NCBI GenBank assembly: GCA_036898135.1
Contig: CM072525.1
Span: 52,806,799-52,870,798, forward strand
DNA: 64,000 bases
Direction: 5' to 3'
DNA from: Oncomelania hupensis
Taxonomy: Eukaryota > Mollusca > Gastropoda > Littorinimorpha > Pomatiopsidae
The translations under genes were made by a program, and so were the position numbers. The first letter of the stretch is position 1; each line of letters starts with the position of its first letter. Under the pieces are notes generated by a model, which was not told the origin of the DNA, did no database searches, and was given only the letters and a program-made list of their open reading frames with translations. Below are positions 34,201 to 44,434 of this stretch, one piece after another.

Positions 34201-35567
34201 GAGCAATCTCCAATCTTCGTTTTGCGGATGACATTGATGGATTGGCTGGAGAGGAACAAGAACTTGAACAGCTGGTACAGAGGCTTGACACCACCTCCAA
34301 AGCTTGTGGAATTGAAATAAGTGCAGAGAAGACCGAAATGATGACCAACAACACCAATGGCATCAACACGGACATCAAAGTCCAAGGCCAATCCCTCAAC
34401 ACAGTGCATAGCTTCAAATATTTAGGAGCCATTGTATCAGACAATGGGTCCCGACAGGAAGTCCTCTCCAGGATCGCACAAACTGCTGCCCTGACAAGGT
34501 TGAAGCCATTTGGAAAGACAGGACCATCATTCTACATTCCAAAGTAAGACTGCTGCGCTCCCTTGTCATCTCCATCTTCCTATATGCTTGCGAAGCATGG
34601 ACCCTCACAGCAGATCTACAACGAAGAATACAAAGCATGGAGATGAGGTGCTACAGAATACTTCTGGGCATTTCCTATACCCAACACATCACCAACGACG
34701 AAGTCCGACAGACCATCACCCAAGCCATTTGACAACACGATGACCTGCTCACAGTGGTGAAGAAACGGAAACTCCGATGGTATGGCCACGTCACCAGATC
34801 ATCAGGCCTTGCAAAGACTATTCTGCAAGGCACAGTGCAAGGAGGTAGAAGAAGAGGGAGACCGAAAAAGAGGTGGGAGGACAACATTCGAGAATGGACT
34901 GGTTTGACACTGAGCGAAGCCATCAGGGCTGCTGAGGACAGAGAGAGATGGAGTATGCTGGTTAAACGATCATCTGCGGTGCCCCTACGACCTCAGGGTT
35001 ACGGGACAGGATGGGATAGGATAGGATAGGATAGGATAGTTTGTTTGTTTATTTCCACACCTCGTGGAAGTTGCCGCGTAGGCGGAAGATCTACAGGATC
35101 CTTCATGGTGGGCAGGAAAGTACATGAAGAAAACTCTTTTTCAAAAAGCCGAACACGTTCTTTGCTGACCGAAATTTCGTCATCATTTTCACAGGAAAAT
35201 AATATTGCACAGCAGCAATAACATGGATTCTCACTGGTCCGCTTCATCTTAAGGCGCTTTCTCATTGGTCGGGAGGACTTACTTTTCTTTGTCAGGTTAT
35301 TGTAGAAAATGACGTCATCATGCCAACTCGAGCATCAGCCAGAGGATCGCCGAAACAAAATCGCAGGGGACTTGCTTGGTTTTATCAGTTTATTCCCCCA
35401 CTTAAAATTTTTTTAACAAGGACTTACTCTATGATATCTCCAAATCTAAACATAGTTAGGATTTGATTTTTACAGGTAAGATGCGTCATTCTCTTGCAAG
35501 TTTGATGGCGCAAAAAACTCATTTTCGACCTTAGGTGGACTTACTCGGTTTTGTCAAATCACGGCAG
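31266..35567. mobile_element. TIR element copy 2 with the same RTE-like cargo, inverted
   Basis: Termini CTGCCGTGAACTGACAAAAC and its imperfect inverse end at 35567. AATA flanks both sides (31262-31265 and 35568-35571). Arms, subterminal motifs and RTE junctions match copy 1 read in reverse. It is 4302 bp; a ~304-bp deletion within the LINE explains most of the difference. Different flanks and a different duplication show a separate transposition, not a segmental duplication. Confidence 0.85.
32022..35039 (+). pseudogene. RTE-like LINE, decayed, inside TIR element copy 2
   Basis: Same junctions as the cargo of copy 1. Frames: 32091-32384, 32496-32699, 32666-33202 (endonuclease with QGDWNAKVG and SDHD), 33235-33462, 33525-34547 (reverse transcriptase with FADD) and 34754-35029 (C-terminal GRPKKRW). 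About 304 bp is lost near 33390, with AAGAAG at both deletion ends. Shared losses with copy 1, such as the break after the first RT third near KPFGKT, indicate the cargo was already decayed when the composite moved. Confidence 0.85.
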
Positions 35568-35599
35568 AATAGTATTTTTTGAGGGTCGGCGTTCAACAG

Positions 35600-35621
35600 A
35601 GCGAGAGAGAAAGAGAGAGAG

Positions 35622-35676
<55 letters not shown>

Positions 35677-35727
35677 GAGACAGAGAGAGAGAGACAGAGA
35701 GAGAGAGACAGAGACAGAGAGAGAGAA
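35600..35727. repeat. GA/CAGA microsatellite
   Basis: A long (GA)n tract with CAGA interruptions; frames across it are artefacts. Confidence 0.95.
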
Positions 35728-35759
35728 AACAAAACAAAAAGCGCTGCCTCGAAGAGCTT

Positions 35760-35858
35760 AACATGGGATAACCTGCAGCAGGATCTGCTGCTACAGACGA
35801 CTGTTCAGCCACAGCAGGTGCTGCACTTCTACCATAGACTGACTTTGTTTTCCTTTTG
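35760..35858 (-). other. Possible coding exon of the minus-strand host gene
   Basis: The minus frame reads GPKRKTKSVYGRSAAPAVAE and then QSSVAADPAA before CTGCTGCAG/GTTATC, a donor-like end. The acceptor side is weak and the phase does not obviously follow exon 2'. It may be an exon of the gene starting at 41153 or chance. Confidence 0.3.
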
Positions 35859-36142
35859 GGCCCCGTGTTTCTATTTATCTTGGATGTTTTAATCATCGAT
35901 CATCATTCACATTTAATTATTTAGTAATTGTTTATAGGGTCCCCACCTACTAACCGCAGTTGAACATATTCTTGAAGTCGCTACGCACTGCCAAAGGATT
36001 TACTCACCACCTCCAGTTACTGACAATAGTTCGCTTCATTTTACGGATCCAGCAGCCAAACACACTTGTTTTGATTTGGATGCATATATAATCTTTCCTC
36101 TTTATGATGATCACATGGCATCAACAGAAATAATGTACTTAC
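35845..36142. repeat. Local duplication, left copy
   Basis: It matches 37375-37535 plus 40500-40590, which is now split by an RTE insertion. Shared phrases include ATCTTGGATGTTTTAATCAT, CACTGCCAAAGGATT and CTTTCCTCTTTATGATGATC. In the RTE-free copy the site corresponding to the RTE insertion is intact (CCAAACACACTTG). Confidence 0.8.
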
Positions 36143-36196
36143 CATTTCAAGTTCTGCCACTTCTCCTTCTTCTTCTCCTTCACCCTCTGACTTGTC
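36143..36196 (-). other. Duplicated exon (2') of the minus-strand host gene
   Basis: It resembles exon 2 at 40591-40642. The coding sequence reads DKSEGEGEEEGEVAELEM and ends ATG/GTAAGT, a canonical donor equal to that of exon 2. It is 54 nt and phase 0 at its 3' end. Its 5' side borders the ~780-bp repeat, and the acceptor there (TATAG) may not be original. The glutamate-rich run has expanded relative to exon 2. Confidence 0.45.
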
Positions 36197-36203
36197 CTAT
36201 ATG

Positions 36204-37008
36204 ACAGATGATGCAAACAACAATTGTGATTTCAATATGCATTTAATGACTGTGTTCTGTAAAGCCCCAACACAACATGTAATCAACCACCCCCGCCCCT
36301 TTCTCTTTTTTTGCTTTGGTAAAAATATTGGAGTGGGGGTGGTTTTGGTGACAAATATTCCACTTCCTTCCCTCCCCCCACACACTCACACATCTCCCTG
36401 AGTGCGACGTTCTGAGTTCCCCTTCACTCTTCTGGCTTTTAATCAAGGCAGGCGTAAGGACCAAAGCCTCTCAAGAATTGGGAGGTTTTTCAGTTGAGTC
36501 AACAAACTATTTTCACATTCCCAAAATCCTTTGATAAAAAACAAACGGTAGCCATTGAAAACTGTTCTTTGTCCACTCCTTTACATTTGTAATATCTCAA
36601 GAAAACTGAGAATTCAACCTGTTTCCAGTTTGTTCCGCATTATTTTCTTTTTGATGCTATGTCAGTTATTCTTCGAAAATATATCACGTCAAAAATAGTC
36701 ATCTAGGCCCATGACTTAAAAAACGATGCCTACAAAATGAAATCAAAATGCATGTTGTCAATATGCTGTGCTTTCTTCCACCATGCTAGCCCCAATACAT
36801 ATTCCTACTTACTGTAAAGAGGTTGGTTTTAAAATTGTTTATTAGTAATTCGTATATTATCACATTCGACAACAAATGACAAGCATGAGATATTAACAGA
36901 TAGATATTCAATGTTTATATGGTCCAGCGGACTGCCAACAGCCGAATCAGGACCAAGGTACTAAGAGAAAATTATTTTTTAATAAAGTGTGGCTAAGGTA
37001 GCTCAGAA
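36204..37008. repeat. ~780-bp dispersed repeat, copy B
   Basis: It matches 13905-14690 in the same orientation. The start (CAGATGATGCAAACAACAAT) and end (GTGGCTAAGGTAGCTCAG) agree in both copies, and outside them the flanks differ. Confidence 0.8.
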
Positions 37009-37374
37009 TGTTCAAGCTCAATATTCTCAACTTACACCTTTGTACTAAGTTTGGTTGGGGTGTAGTAGTGTCAGAAGAAAATCCAAGATGAAAATTTTTA
37101 AAATAAAGCCAGACGATTTGAGTGTGAATATGTAGGTGGAGAGGAAGTAAATTGAAAGGTAGAAAGAGGGGAGGGCTAGGGGAGAGGGGTGGGGGTAATT
37201 TATGCACAAGTTTGAAGCTCAATATTCCTATTAAAAAAACCAGAACGTTTCGAATTGTGTTCTTTTGGTGTTGTTGTTGTTGTTTTAAAACTTGGCTGAG
37301 GGAGTTGGTGAGCGGGAAGAAACATCGGTTTGGGAGAAGGCATGTACAAACTGAGGTCTTTTTACCTGCCTATT
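37009..37374. other. Unique-looking non-coding stretch
   Basis: It has a G-rich patch near 37165-37195 and a GTTGTTGTTGTTG run. No gene is supported. Confidence 0.5.
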
Positions 37375-37543
37375 TTCATTTTGGGTCCTGTGTTTCATTT
37401 ATCTTGGATGTTTTAATCATCATCCTCATCCACTCAACGCAGTTGAACACATTCTTGAAACCACCACGCACTGCCAAAGGATTCATTCATCACCTCAAGT
37501 TACTAGCAATATTTTGCTTCATTTTACTAGCAGCTAAACACAC

Positions 37544-40499
37544 AATTTAGCAAGATCCGCACGAGAAACAACATCGTCATAGGAACCTGGAATGTCAGGA
37601 CCCTAACTGCGGAAGGAAAATTAGAAGAACTGGCCCACGAGTTGGACCACTATCGATGGAATGTTCTAGGTATCAGCGAACTGCGCTGGAAAGGCCTAGG
37701 TGAAACAACGACCGACAAAGGCCACAAGCTCTATTTCAGCGGTAGGGATGACAGGCACGAACACGGCGTTGGATTCTTGGTCCACAAGATCATTCTAGCC
37801 ACTGTCATGGGTTGCCGCCCAGTCTCCAGTAGACTCATTACCATCCGCCTGAGAGCAGCCCCTTTCAACATCACCATCATCCAGGCCTACGCCCCAACAT
37901 CAGACTATGACGACAGCGAAGTGGAGGATTTTTATGAAAATCTACAGGCGGTCCTTGACCAAGTGCCGAAGAAGGACATAGTCATAGTGAAAGGCGACTG
38001 GAATGCCAAGGTTGGCCAAGATGCGCACCACAACTGGGGAGACACATGTGGACCCCACTGCAACAACGAGACAAATGACAGGGGTCTGAGACTCTTGGAG
38101 TTTGCCAGATACAACAATCTGGTACTGGCAAACACGCTTGGTCTCCACAAAAACTCCGGACGATGGACATGGCACAGTCCTGGCGGGGAGCATCACAACC
38201 AAATAGACTACATCATGGTCAAGAAACGCTTCAGATCAAGCATCAACATTGGCAGGACACGTACTTTTCCAGGAGCAGACATCGGAAGTGACCACGATCT
38301 CGTGATGATGTCTTTCCGGCTCCACTTGAAGAGAGTAAATACAGCAAAGTGCACTAGACTGAAGTTCGACCTGGACAAACTGCAAGACCCGGAGGTGGCA
38401 GAACTATTTCAGGCCACAATTGGAGGGAAATTTGCACCACTGCTCATTTTGGGGGCTGGTGAAGTAGATGTCAACACCATGACCACCACCTTCAACTCAG
38501 CTGTGACAGATGCCGCCACTGAGATCCTTGGCAAGCACCGACCAAAGAAGAAGCTGTGGATCACACCTGAACTTTTGGATCTGTGTGATAAACGAAGAGA
38601 GATGAAAAAGAAAAAGAACACCTCACAGGGAGCTGATGTCTACCGAAAAATCAACAATGACATCCGAAAAGGCATGCTCACAGCAAAGGAGAACTGGATA
38701 GAAGATCAATGCCAGGAAATAGAGAACAGTCTGAACAAGAACAACAGCAAGAAGGCCTACCAGACTGTGAAGCGGCTGACAAGTGTCAAACAGCCCAAAG
38801 TCTCCACTATCCAAAGCAAGTCTGGCATATGCCTTACAGAAGAACAAGAAGTCTTGGACAGATGGACAGAGTACTGCTCTGACCTTTACAACCATACACC
38901 AAATGGAGACCCATCAGTTCTAGCATGTCCCGAGAACAGAGAAGAAGAAGAAATCCTCCCAATTCTCCGGGAAGAAGTTGAGGCAGCAGTGCAAGCGCTA
39001 AAGAAAGGGAAGTCAGCGGGAGTGGACAACATACCCGCGGAACTGCTACAAGCAGGAGGAGAAGCGATGATTGATGCCCTCACCATTATCTGTAACAAGA
39101 TCTGGCAGAGTGGGGAGTGGCCTATACCATGGACCCAGTCGCTTGTCATCACTCTTCCCAAAAAAGGTAACCTTCAGGAGTGTGAAAATTACCGGACCAT
39201 CAGCCTCATCAGCCATCCCAGCAAGGTCCTCCTGAAAATAATACTCAACAGGTTGAAACCCCAAGCTGAACAAATCATAGCTGAAGAACAAGCAGGATTC
39301 AGAGCAGGGCGAAGTACCACTGAGCAGATTTTCAACCTCAGAATAATCTGTGAGAAATACCTACAGCACCAACAACATCTATATCATGTGTTCATAGACT
39401 TCAAGAAGGCGTTTGACCGAGTCTGGCATGCAGCTCTATGGGCAACAATGAAAGTGTACAACATCAGCCCTAAAATTATTGAAGTCATCAAAAGCCTGTA
39501 TGACAAGGCTACCAGTGCAGTCCTCCACAACAGAGCCATCGGGAATTGGTTCAGAACAACAATTGGTGTGCGTCAAGGATGCCTACTCTCTCCAACACTC
39601 TTCAACATCTTCCTAGAGCGCATCATGTCGGATGCTCTTGCAGACCATGAAGGCACAATCAGCATAGGGGGTAGAGCAATCTCCAATCTTCGTTTTGCAG
39701 ATGACATTGATGGATTGGCTGGAGAGGAACAAGAACTTGAACAGCTGGTACAGAGGCTTGACACCACCTCCAAAGCCTATGGAATGGAAATAAGTGCAGA
39801 GAAGACCAAAATAATGACCAACAACACCAATGGCATCAATACGGACATCAAAGTCCAAGGCCAATCCCTCGACACAGTGCATAGCTTCAAATATTTAGGA
39901 GCCATTGTATCAGACAATGGGTCCCGACAGGAAGTCCTCTCCAGGATCGCACAAACAACTGCTGCCCTGACAAGGTTGAAGCCCATTTGGAAAGACAGGA
40001 CCATCAGTCTACATTCCAAAGTAAGACTGCTGCGCTCCCTTGTCATCTCCATCTTCCTATATGCTTGCGAAGCATGGACCCTCACAGCAGATCTCCAACG
40101 AAGAATACAAAGCATGGAGATGAGGTGCTACAGAAGACTTCTGGGCATTTCCTATACCCAACACATCACCAACGACGAAGTCCGACAGACCATCACACAA
40201 GCCATTGGACAACACGATGACCTGCTAACAGTGGTGAAGAAACGGAAACTTCGGTGGTATGGCCACGTCACCAGATCATCAGGCCTTGCAAAGACTATTC
40301 TGCAAGGCACAGTGCAAGGAGGTAGAAGAAGAGGGAGACCGAAAAAGAGGTGGGAGGACAACATTCGAGAATGGACTGGTTTGACACTGAGCGAAGCCAT
40401 CAGGGCTGCTGAGGACAGAGAAAGATGGAGTATGCTGGTTAAACGATCATCTGTGGTGCCCCTACGACCTTCGGGTTACGGGACAGGATAGGATAGGAT
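37544..40499 (+). mobile_element. RTE-like LINE, 5'-truncated but with intact ORF, 8-bp duplication
   Basis: It is flanked by AAACACAC at 37536-37543 and 40500-40507. It begins at the endonuclease N-terminus and ends in GGATA repeats. The local duplication at 35845-36142 shows the uninterrupted site. It lies in an intron of the minus-strand host gene, antisense to that gene. Confidence 0.92.
37642..40491 (+). CDS. RTE-like endonuclease/reverse transcriptase, uninterrupted
   Basis: There are 949 codons from a TTG; the frame is open further upstream to 37543, where GTWNVRTL (start of the endonuclease) is read, so no ATG start is claimed. The endonuclease shows GDWNAKVG near residue 118 and SDHD near 216. 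The reverse transcriptase has LPKKGNLQECENYR, FIDFKKAFDRVW near 580-595 and the catalytic FADD near 685-688. The C-terminus has RWYGHVTRSSGLAKTIL and the basic GRRRGRPKKRW. No stop or frameshift occurs, unlike the three other long copies. The 5' truncation removes the promoter region, so it is likely dead on arrival despite an open frame. Confidence 0.9.
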   Translation: MDHYRWNVLGISELRWKGLGETTTDKGHKLYFSGRDDRHEHGVGFLVHKIILATVMGCRPVSSRLITIRLRAAPFNITIIQAYAPTSDYDDSEVEDFYENLQAVLDQVPKKDIVIVKGDWNAKVGQDAHHNWGDTCGPHCNNETNDRGLRLLEFARYNNLVLANTLGLHKNSGRWTWHSPGGEHHNQIDYIMVKKRFRSSINIGRTRTFPGADIGSDHDLVMMSFRLHLKRVNTAKCTRLKFDLDKLQDPEVAELFQATIGGKFAPLLILGAGEVDVNTMTTTFNSAVTDAATEILGKHRPKKKLWITPELLDLCDKRREMKKKKNTSQGADVYRKINNDIRKGMLTAKENWIEDQCQEIENSLNKNNSKKAYQTVKRLTSVKQPKVSTIQSKSGICLTEEQEVLDRWTEYCSDLYNHTPNGDPSVLACPENREEEEILPILREEVEAAVQALKKGKSAGVDNIPAELLQAGGEAMIDALTIICNKIWQSGEWPIPWTQSLVITLPKKGNLQECENYRTISLISHPSKVLLKIILNRLKPQAEQIIAEEQAGFRAGRSTTEQIFNLRIICEKYLQHQQHLYHVFIDFKKAFDRVWHAALWATMKVYNISPKIIEVIKSLYDKATSAVLHNRAIGNWFRTTIGVRQGCLLSPTLFNIFLERIMSDALADHEGTISIGGRAISNLRFADDIDGLAGEEQELEQLVQRLDTTSKAYGMEISAEKTKIMTNNTNGINTDIKVQGQSLDTVHSFKYLGAIVSDNGSRQEVLSRIAQTTAALTRLKPIWKDRTISLHSKVRLLRSLVISIFLYACEAWTLTADLQRRIQSMEMRCYRRLLGISYTQHITNDEVRQTITQAIGQHDDLLTVVKKRKLRWYGHVTRSSGLAKTILQGTVQGGRRRGRPKKRWEDNIREWTGLTLSEAIRAAEDRERWSMLVKRSSVVPLRPSGYGTG

Positions 40500-40590
40500 A
40501 AACACACTTGATTTCATTGGGATAATTGTAATAGTCTTTCCTCTTTATGATGATCACATGGCATCAACAGAAATAATGTACTTAACTTAC

Positions 40591-41176
40591 CATTTGAAGT
40601 CCAGTCACATCTCCTTCACTTGCCTTGTCCTTTATAAGACCTCTGCAAGAAACAAACAAACAAACAAACAAACAAAAACATTACAATTAACAGTTACACA
40701 CCCAGTATATACTGTGTAAAAGTCAGATTTTTCCAGACATGTATGTATGGAAGAAAACTTTAGTGGAAACATCGAGTCCTTTTTCCATAACAGGCACTAG
40801 ATTTCATCATAACCTGAAGAAAAAGTAAGGGGTCAAGAGAACTATATTGATCGTCAATGCAATCAGTTTTTATTTCCTTCTATAGCGATCAAGCAGTACT
40901 TAGAAAATCACCACTGGTGAGTAAATTATAAAATCAAGTTCACTCATCGAACTTATGAATGAGTGAATATGAATCTAAGTTGAAATGTTGCAGAATCCAC
41001 TGACTGGCTCACAGACTCAAAGAAGTAGCACTATTTAAAAAATATTTAAATCATGTTTATGCCTTATTTATTTATTTAAAAAAAAGATTTTCAAGCTACT
41101 TACTCTTTTTTGAGAAGTGAAAAAACTTTAGAGAAGGTGACATTTGACGCCATCTTATCTTGATCTGTCTCAGTGT
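40591..41176 (-). CDS. First coding exons of an unrecognised host gene
   Basis: Two minus-strand exons fit canonical signals. Exon 1 (41104-41176) follows TTCATTTCAG and has ATG at 41151-41153. It encodes MASNVTFSKVFSLLKKE, with the last codon split, and ends GA/GTAAGT. Exon 2 (40591-40642) follows TTCTTGCAG, completes the codon, encodes GLIKDKASEGDVTGLQM, and ends ATG/GTAAGT. Coding lengths 50 and 52 nt sum to 34 codons in phase. Upstream, a donor-like site at 42058 (GACT/GTGAGT) may end a 5' UTR exon. The remaining exons should lie to the left but are obscured by insertions. I do not recognise the protein. Confidence 0.55.
40646..40676. repeat. CAAA tetranucleotide repeat
   Basis: (ACAA)n run just upstream of the exon 2 acceptor, in the intron. 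Confidence 0.9.
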
Positions 41177-41885
41177 CTGAAATGAAGACAAGAAGCTGTT
41201 ACTTGCATTGAAAGTCAAGAAGGACGAAGCCAGGCTAGATCTTATTCATCAAATGAAACATGCATACATTGTCATACACAGGCCAGGTTAGCATAGATCT
41301 ATTATATAGGCTATCTAAACACTGACTGTCATTATTTTAATTTTAATTTTTATTTATGTAGGTAGGATACAATTTGCTGAGAATGAGAATGCGCTTGTCT
41401 GATATTTTGAAAAAGATAGTCTGATAGATACAGTCTCTTCAAGATTAATTGTATTCACTTAAAAATTATACATAGAACTAGGACTCAGCACATACATTAA
41501 TAAACTAAACTATAATAATACAATAAAATAAAAACGTACGTTTTCAAAACTGACAAAGAAAATCCTTCATGCATGCAAATGGAAGATGGCCGACTCTTGA
41601 GGGAAAAAAAAAGTCAACTGCGCACGCATTTGACGTCACGAGGATGCGAAGATTCGTCATGACAAGAAATGACCCTCTCTCTCCATTTCAGGACAAGTCT
41701 CCAACACACATGTGTGTCGAGTTTTGCCGACTTTCAGAACTTTTTGCAAAAATGGTAAAAATAGCGATCTCTGATGTCGGCTGAGTGTTCATCTAGTTCT
41801 GGTGACGTCGGCGGAAATAGCGGGTCGGTGGTATGCGGGTGTGTTTTGTCGTGTGAGTCAGCAAAAGTGCCCAAAGACACAGACA

Positions 41886-41927
<42 letters not shown>

Positions 41928-42886
41928 ACAAAATAGGGCCCAAAAGAAAAGAATATATATTCAATTAGTCCATCAGTTCGTGTCCTGTTCGAATCCTTGT
42001 TGCCCATGCTTTCTGGCTGGCAAATGTTCAAAGTTAAATTAGAATAAATGTACTCACAGTCGAGCGTCTGACACCCCGACTACACTACACTTTACGTCAT
42101 CTCGACGACTCTTCAACAACTTCTATTTCACAGCACTGGTCGCGCCTTCAGCTGCAGACCTCACTGTCCCTCCCGGACACGAAACTCTGTAGAATATTAG
42201 CATTCTTACAGTAACCAATCCTTATACTAAATAATTTCACACTTGCATCATTTTTTTCAGTCTTTTCATCACTAATCTGAGCACTGTTAGAAAAACCGAA
42301 GTCAACATTTTATTTACATTCAGATCTATCTCTGGTGTTTTTGTTGGCTTCTATTTATTTTCTCATATACAGAAAATACTAAATAGTATACATCATAGCT
42401 TCAATATGGTTATATTAAGTTAGCTTACAAATAAAAGGCATAACACAAATTCTGAAACAACATTCAAACATAGCCCTGTGAACAAAATGAATAGATCTAG
42501 AACCTTTCTCTTTCACTAGGTTAGCTAGTTACAAATAAAAATCATAACACAATTAGTTTCCCGAAAGAACATTCAAACATATAGGTATGAACAAAAAATG
42601 ACTAGATCTAGAACCTTTTCCTCTTCATAAAATACGTATAAAAATATCTATTTACCCGTTCTCTTCCAACGGAGATTATTCCTGCATTTTGTTTCTAGGA
42701 CATAACGGACGATAGAGAGCGACTGCGTCATGTGACAAACTCATTCTAAATACTGCGCAATCACAGGCGCATCAATCTAAGTACTGCGCAATCACAGGCG
42801 CATCAACATATATATTTATACACACAAAATGTTTTGTAACGGGCGCGCGTTAGAAAATTTGCGATCCGTTACATTGCTTCATGCTT
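41177..42886. other. Non-coding stretch upstream of the host gene
   Basis: It contains a CA microsatellite at 41887-41922 and AT-rich DNA. A direct repeat with TACTGCGCAATCACAGGCGC occurs near 42758 and 42782. A GTAACGG...CCGTTAC inverted repeat lies near 42837-42875. A possible 5' UTR exon could end at 42058. No coding gene is seen. Confidence 0.5.
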
Positions 42887-43597
42887 TCTTCGTGTAGCGG
42901 AATTTGGTAGAATCCAGACGATGCATCAAGAGTAGAAAAGACGGAAGAACCTGCCATTTTTGGAGCTATGTCTTCAAGATTCGGAATGGGACAATGCGGC
43001 CTCTTCATGTTGTTGTTGGGGTAGATTAACGTCTCCGGACACGCTGTGTATAGGAGACAATGTTGACAAGTCCGTTGATATAAGGAGTCATGTAGACGTT
43101 GTAAAATCGTATGAAGATGGAGCGCGTGGCGCCGCTACGACAACGGAAGAAACATCATGATGAATAGGGTGCTGTGATAAGTCATGCTGTAGTAAGGAGT
43201 CAAACTGTAGTGGGGGTGCCAAAGGACACCATGACCGTCCGCAAAGAGGTGTGCCGATGAAGCTGCATAGAGGTGACCAAGCACAGGCCGTGAGAGGGTT
43301 GGAAGGCAGACGCGGGGCACCACTGGCGGTGAATCACCTGTTGTCCGGAGGTTGCCAATCTCCACAGGGTACCCTTCGTCGCCCTATCGTAGTAAAAGAA
43401 GGGTAGGCAGCCGAAGACCAGGCAAACGCAGAAATGGCGAGGCGGGCCCCTCCACGCAAGATCCACGCCGCCTGGCCTCTTCACAGCAGTATTGAGCCTT
43501 TTATAGTCCACACATATGCGGATACTGCCATTCGGTTTGACCACTGGCACCATAGGAGCGCACCAGTCTGCTGGCTCTTTTACTTCACGAATTCATA
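42887..43597 (-). pseudogene. Ty3-type reverse transcriptase fragment, split by an insertion
   Basis: On the minus strand, REVKEPADWCAPMVPVVKPN and ICVDYKRLN (43500-43597) precede NLEDIAPKMAGSSVF and LDASSGFYQIPL (42887-43007). These are the fingers and first palm motif of Ty3-type RT. A 467-bp insert with 10-bp duplications separates them. The fragment ends right after HEESMK, just before the point where the Ty3 fragment at 16756-17940 begins. Confidence 0.8.
43008..43474 (-). mobile_element. 467-bp retro-insertion with 10-bp target duplication
   Basis: It is flanked by GGCCTCTTCA at 42998-43007 and 43475-43484. On the minus strand it ends CAACAACAACA, a simple-repeat tail like those of SINEs or LINEs. 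It is GC-rich and has no recognised protein. It may be a SINE or a 5'-truncated LINE. Confidence 0.8.
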
Positions 43598-43599
43598 GC

Positions 43600-44434
43600 T
43601 GCCAACCTTCCAAAGTTAAAAAGAGTAACATGTCATCTCAAATTCATCATCGTCATTATCACTGTCCCCTTCCATCTCAAATTCATCATCGTCTTCATCA
43701 TCGTCATCCTCATCACTTTCCTGAGGAAGATTTTGTGGAGATTTCTTGCTGTTTTTGGCTCCTTGGGCAGATGATTGAGGCGTCTTGGCCCGACTTAGAG
43801 CCTGGAGTGTGAAGGTGTTTTGATGTTCTTGGCAGGTGTGGGTTTGCCTTTCTGCAATGCTGCTGGTGTCGCTGGTTTCTTATTTAATGTTCGTCATTTA
43901 TAAGGCGCCTTAGCCTAAGGATCAAGGCGCTGGCCGATACAGGATCTAACTCAAACCGTCCGAGACGCCCACCCGCAGCCTTTGGCGCATGGTATGACGC
44001 CCGGACAACTGAGCACGATCCTGGGCAGCCAGGGATGGGGGAGAAGGACCAAGTGCATGCTGGGTGTGTTCTTGTTACCGGCAGTCACCCGTCTAGGACA
44101 TGAGCGTCAGGATCTTTAAAGTCCGTTATGATGGAATGTATGCGACACACAGACTAGCCCTCGGTTTATACTCTCATCCGAAGGAGTAGGAAAACAGGAG
44201 TAAAGTGTCTTTCCCAGAGACACAACACAATGGCTCGGCCAGGGCTCGAACCCGGGACCTTCAGATCCTCAAGCCGAAGCACTACCATTAGACCACAGTA
44301 CCTCCCTAATGCTGAGGAGTCTGGGGCTTATTAACACTGTCGTTCAGCTTGCGCTTGTCGCCGGCTTTAGGCCTTGGCGTGTTGTTGGGTTTGCCACTTT
44401 CACGATTCTTGAAAAGCTGCTGTGGTTTCATGGC
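43600..44434 (-). pseudogene. Nucleolin-like N-terminal coding piece, split by a SINE
   Basis: A CTTTTAG acceptor is followed by GCC ATG at 44431. The frame reads MKPQQLFKNRESGKPNN, then lysine/proline-rich text to PQTPQ. After the SINE it resumes as KKPATPAALQKGKPTPAKN. One frameshift lies near 43795. The piece then reads KKSPQNLPQESDEDDDDEDD and a second acidic run ending near 43625. TP-K repeats alternating with acidic tracts fit the nucleolin N-terminus. A Ty3 fragment abuts the 3' side. The RRMs expected next are not adjacent; RRM exons of a similar protein lie at 55-64 kb. Confidence 0.55.
43890..44306 (-). mobile_element. tRNA-derived SINE, 417 bp
   Basis: The minus strand has an A-box-like TGGTCTAATGG (44285-44295) and a B-box GGTTCGAGCCC (44242-44253), spaced as in a tRNA promoter. 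A central part contains GGGAAAGACACTTTACTCC, similar to conserved central domains of some metazoan SINEs. It is flanked by TAATG (43885-43889 and 44307-44311) and interrupts the nucleolin-like coding piece. Confidence 0.82.

Noticed and set aside
42837..42875. A solo LTR bounded by TGTAACGG and CCGTTACA
   Set aside because: The inverted repeat is only about 39 bp long, too short for an LTR, and no duplication was found.
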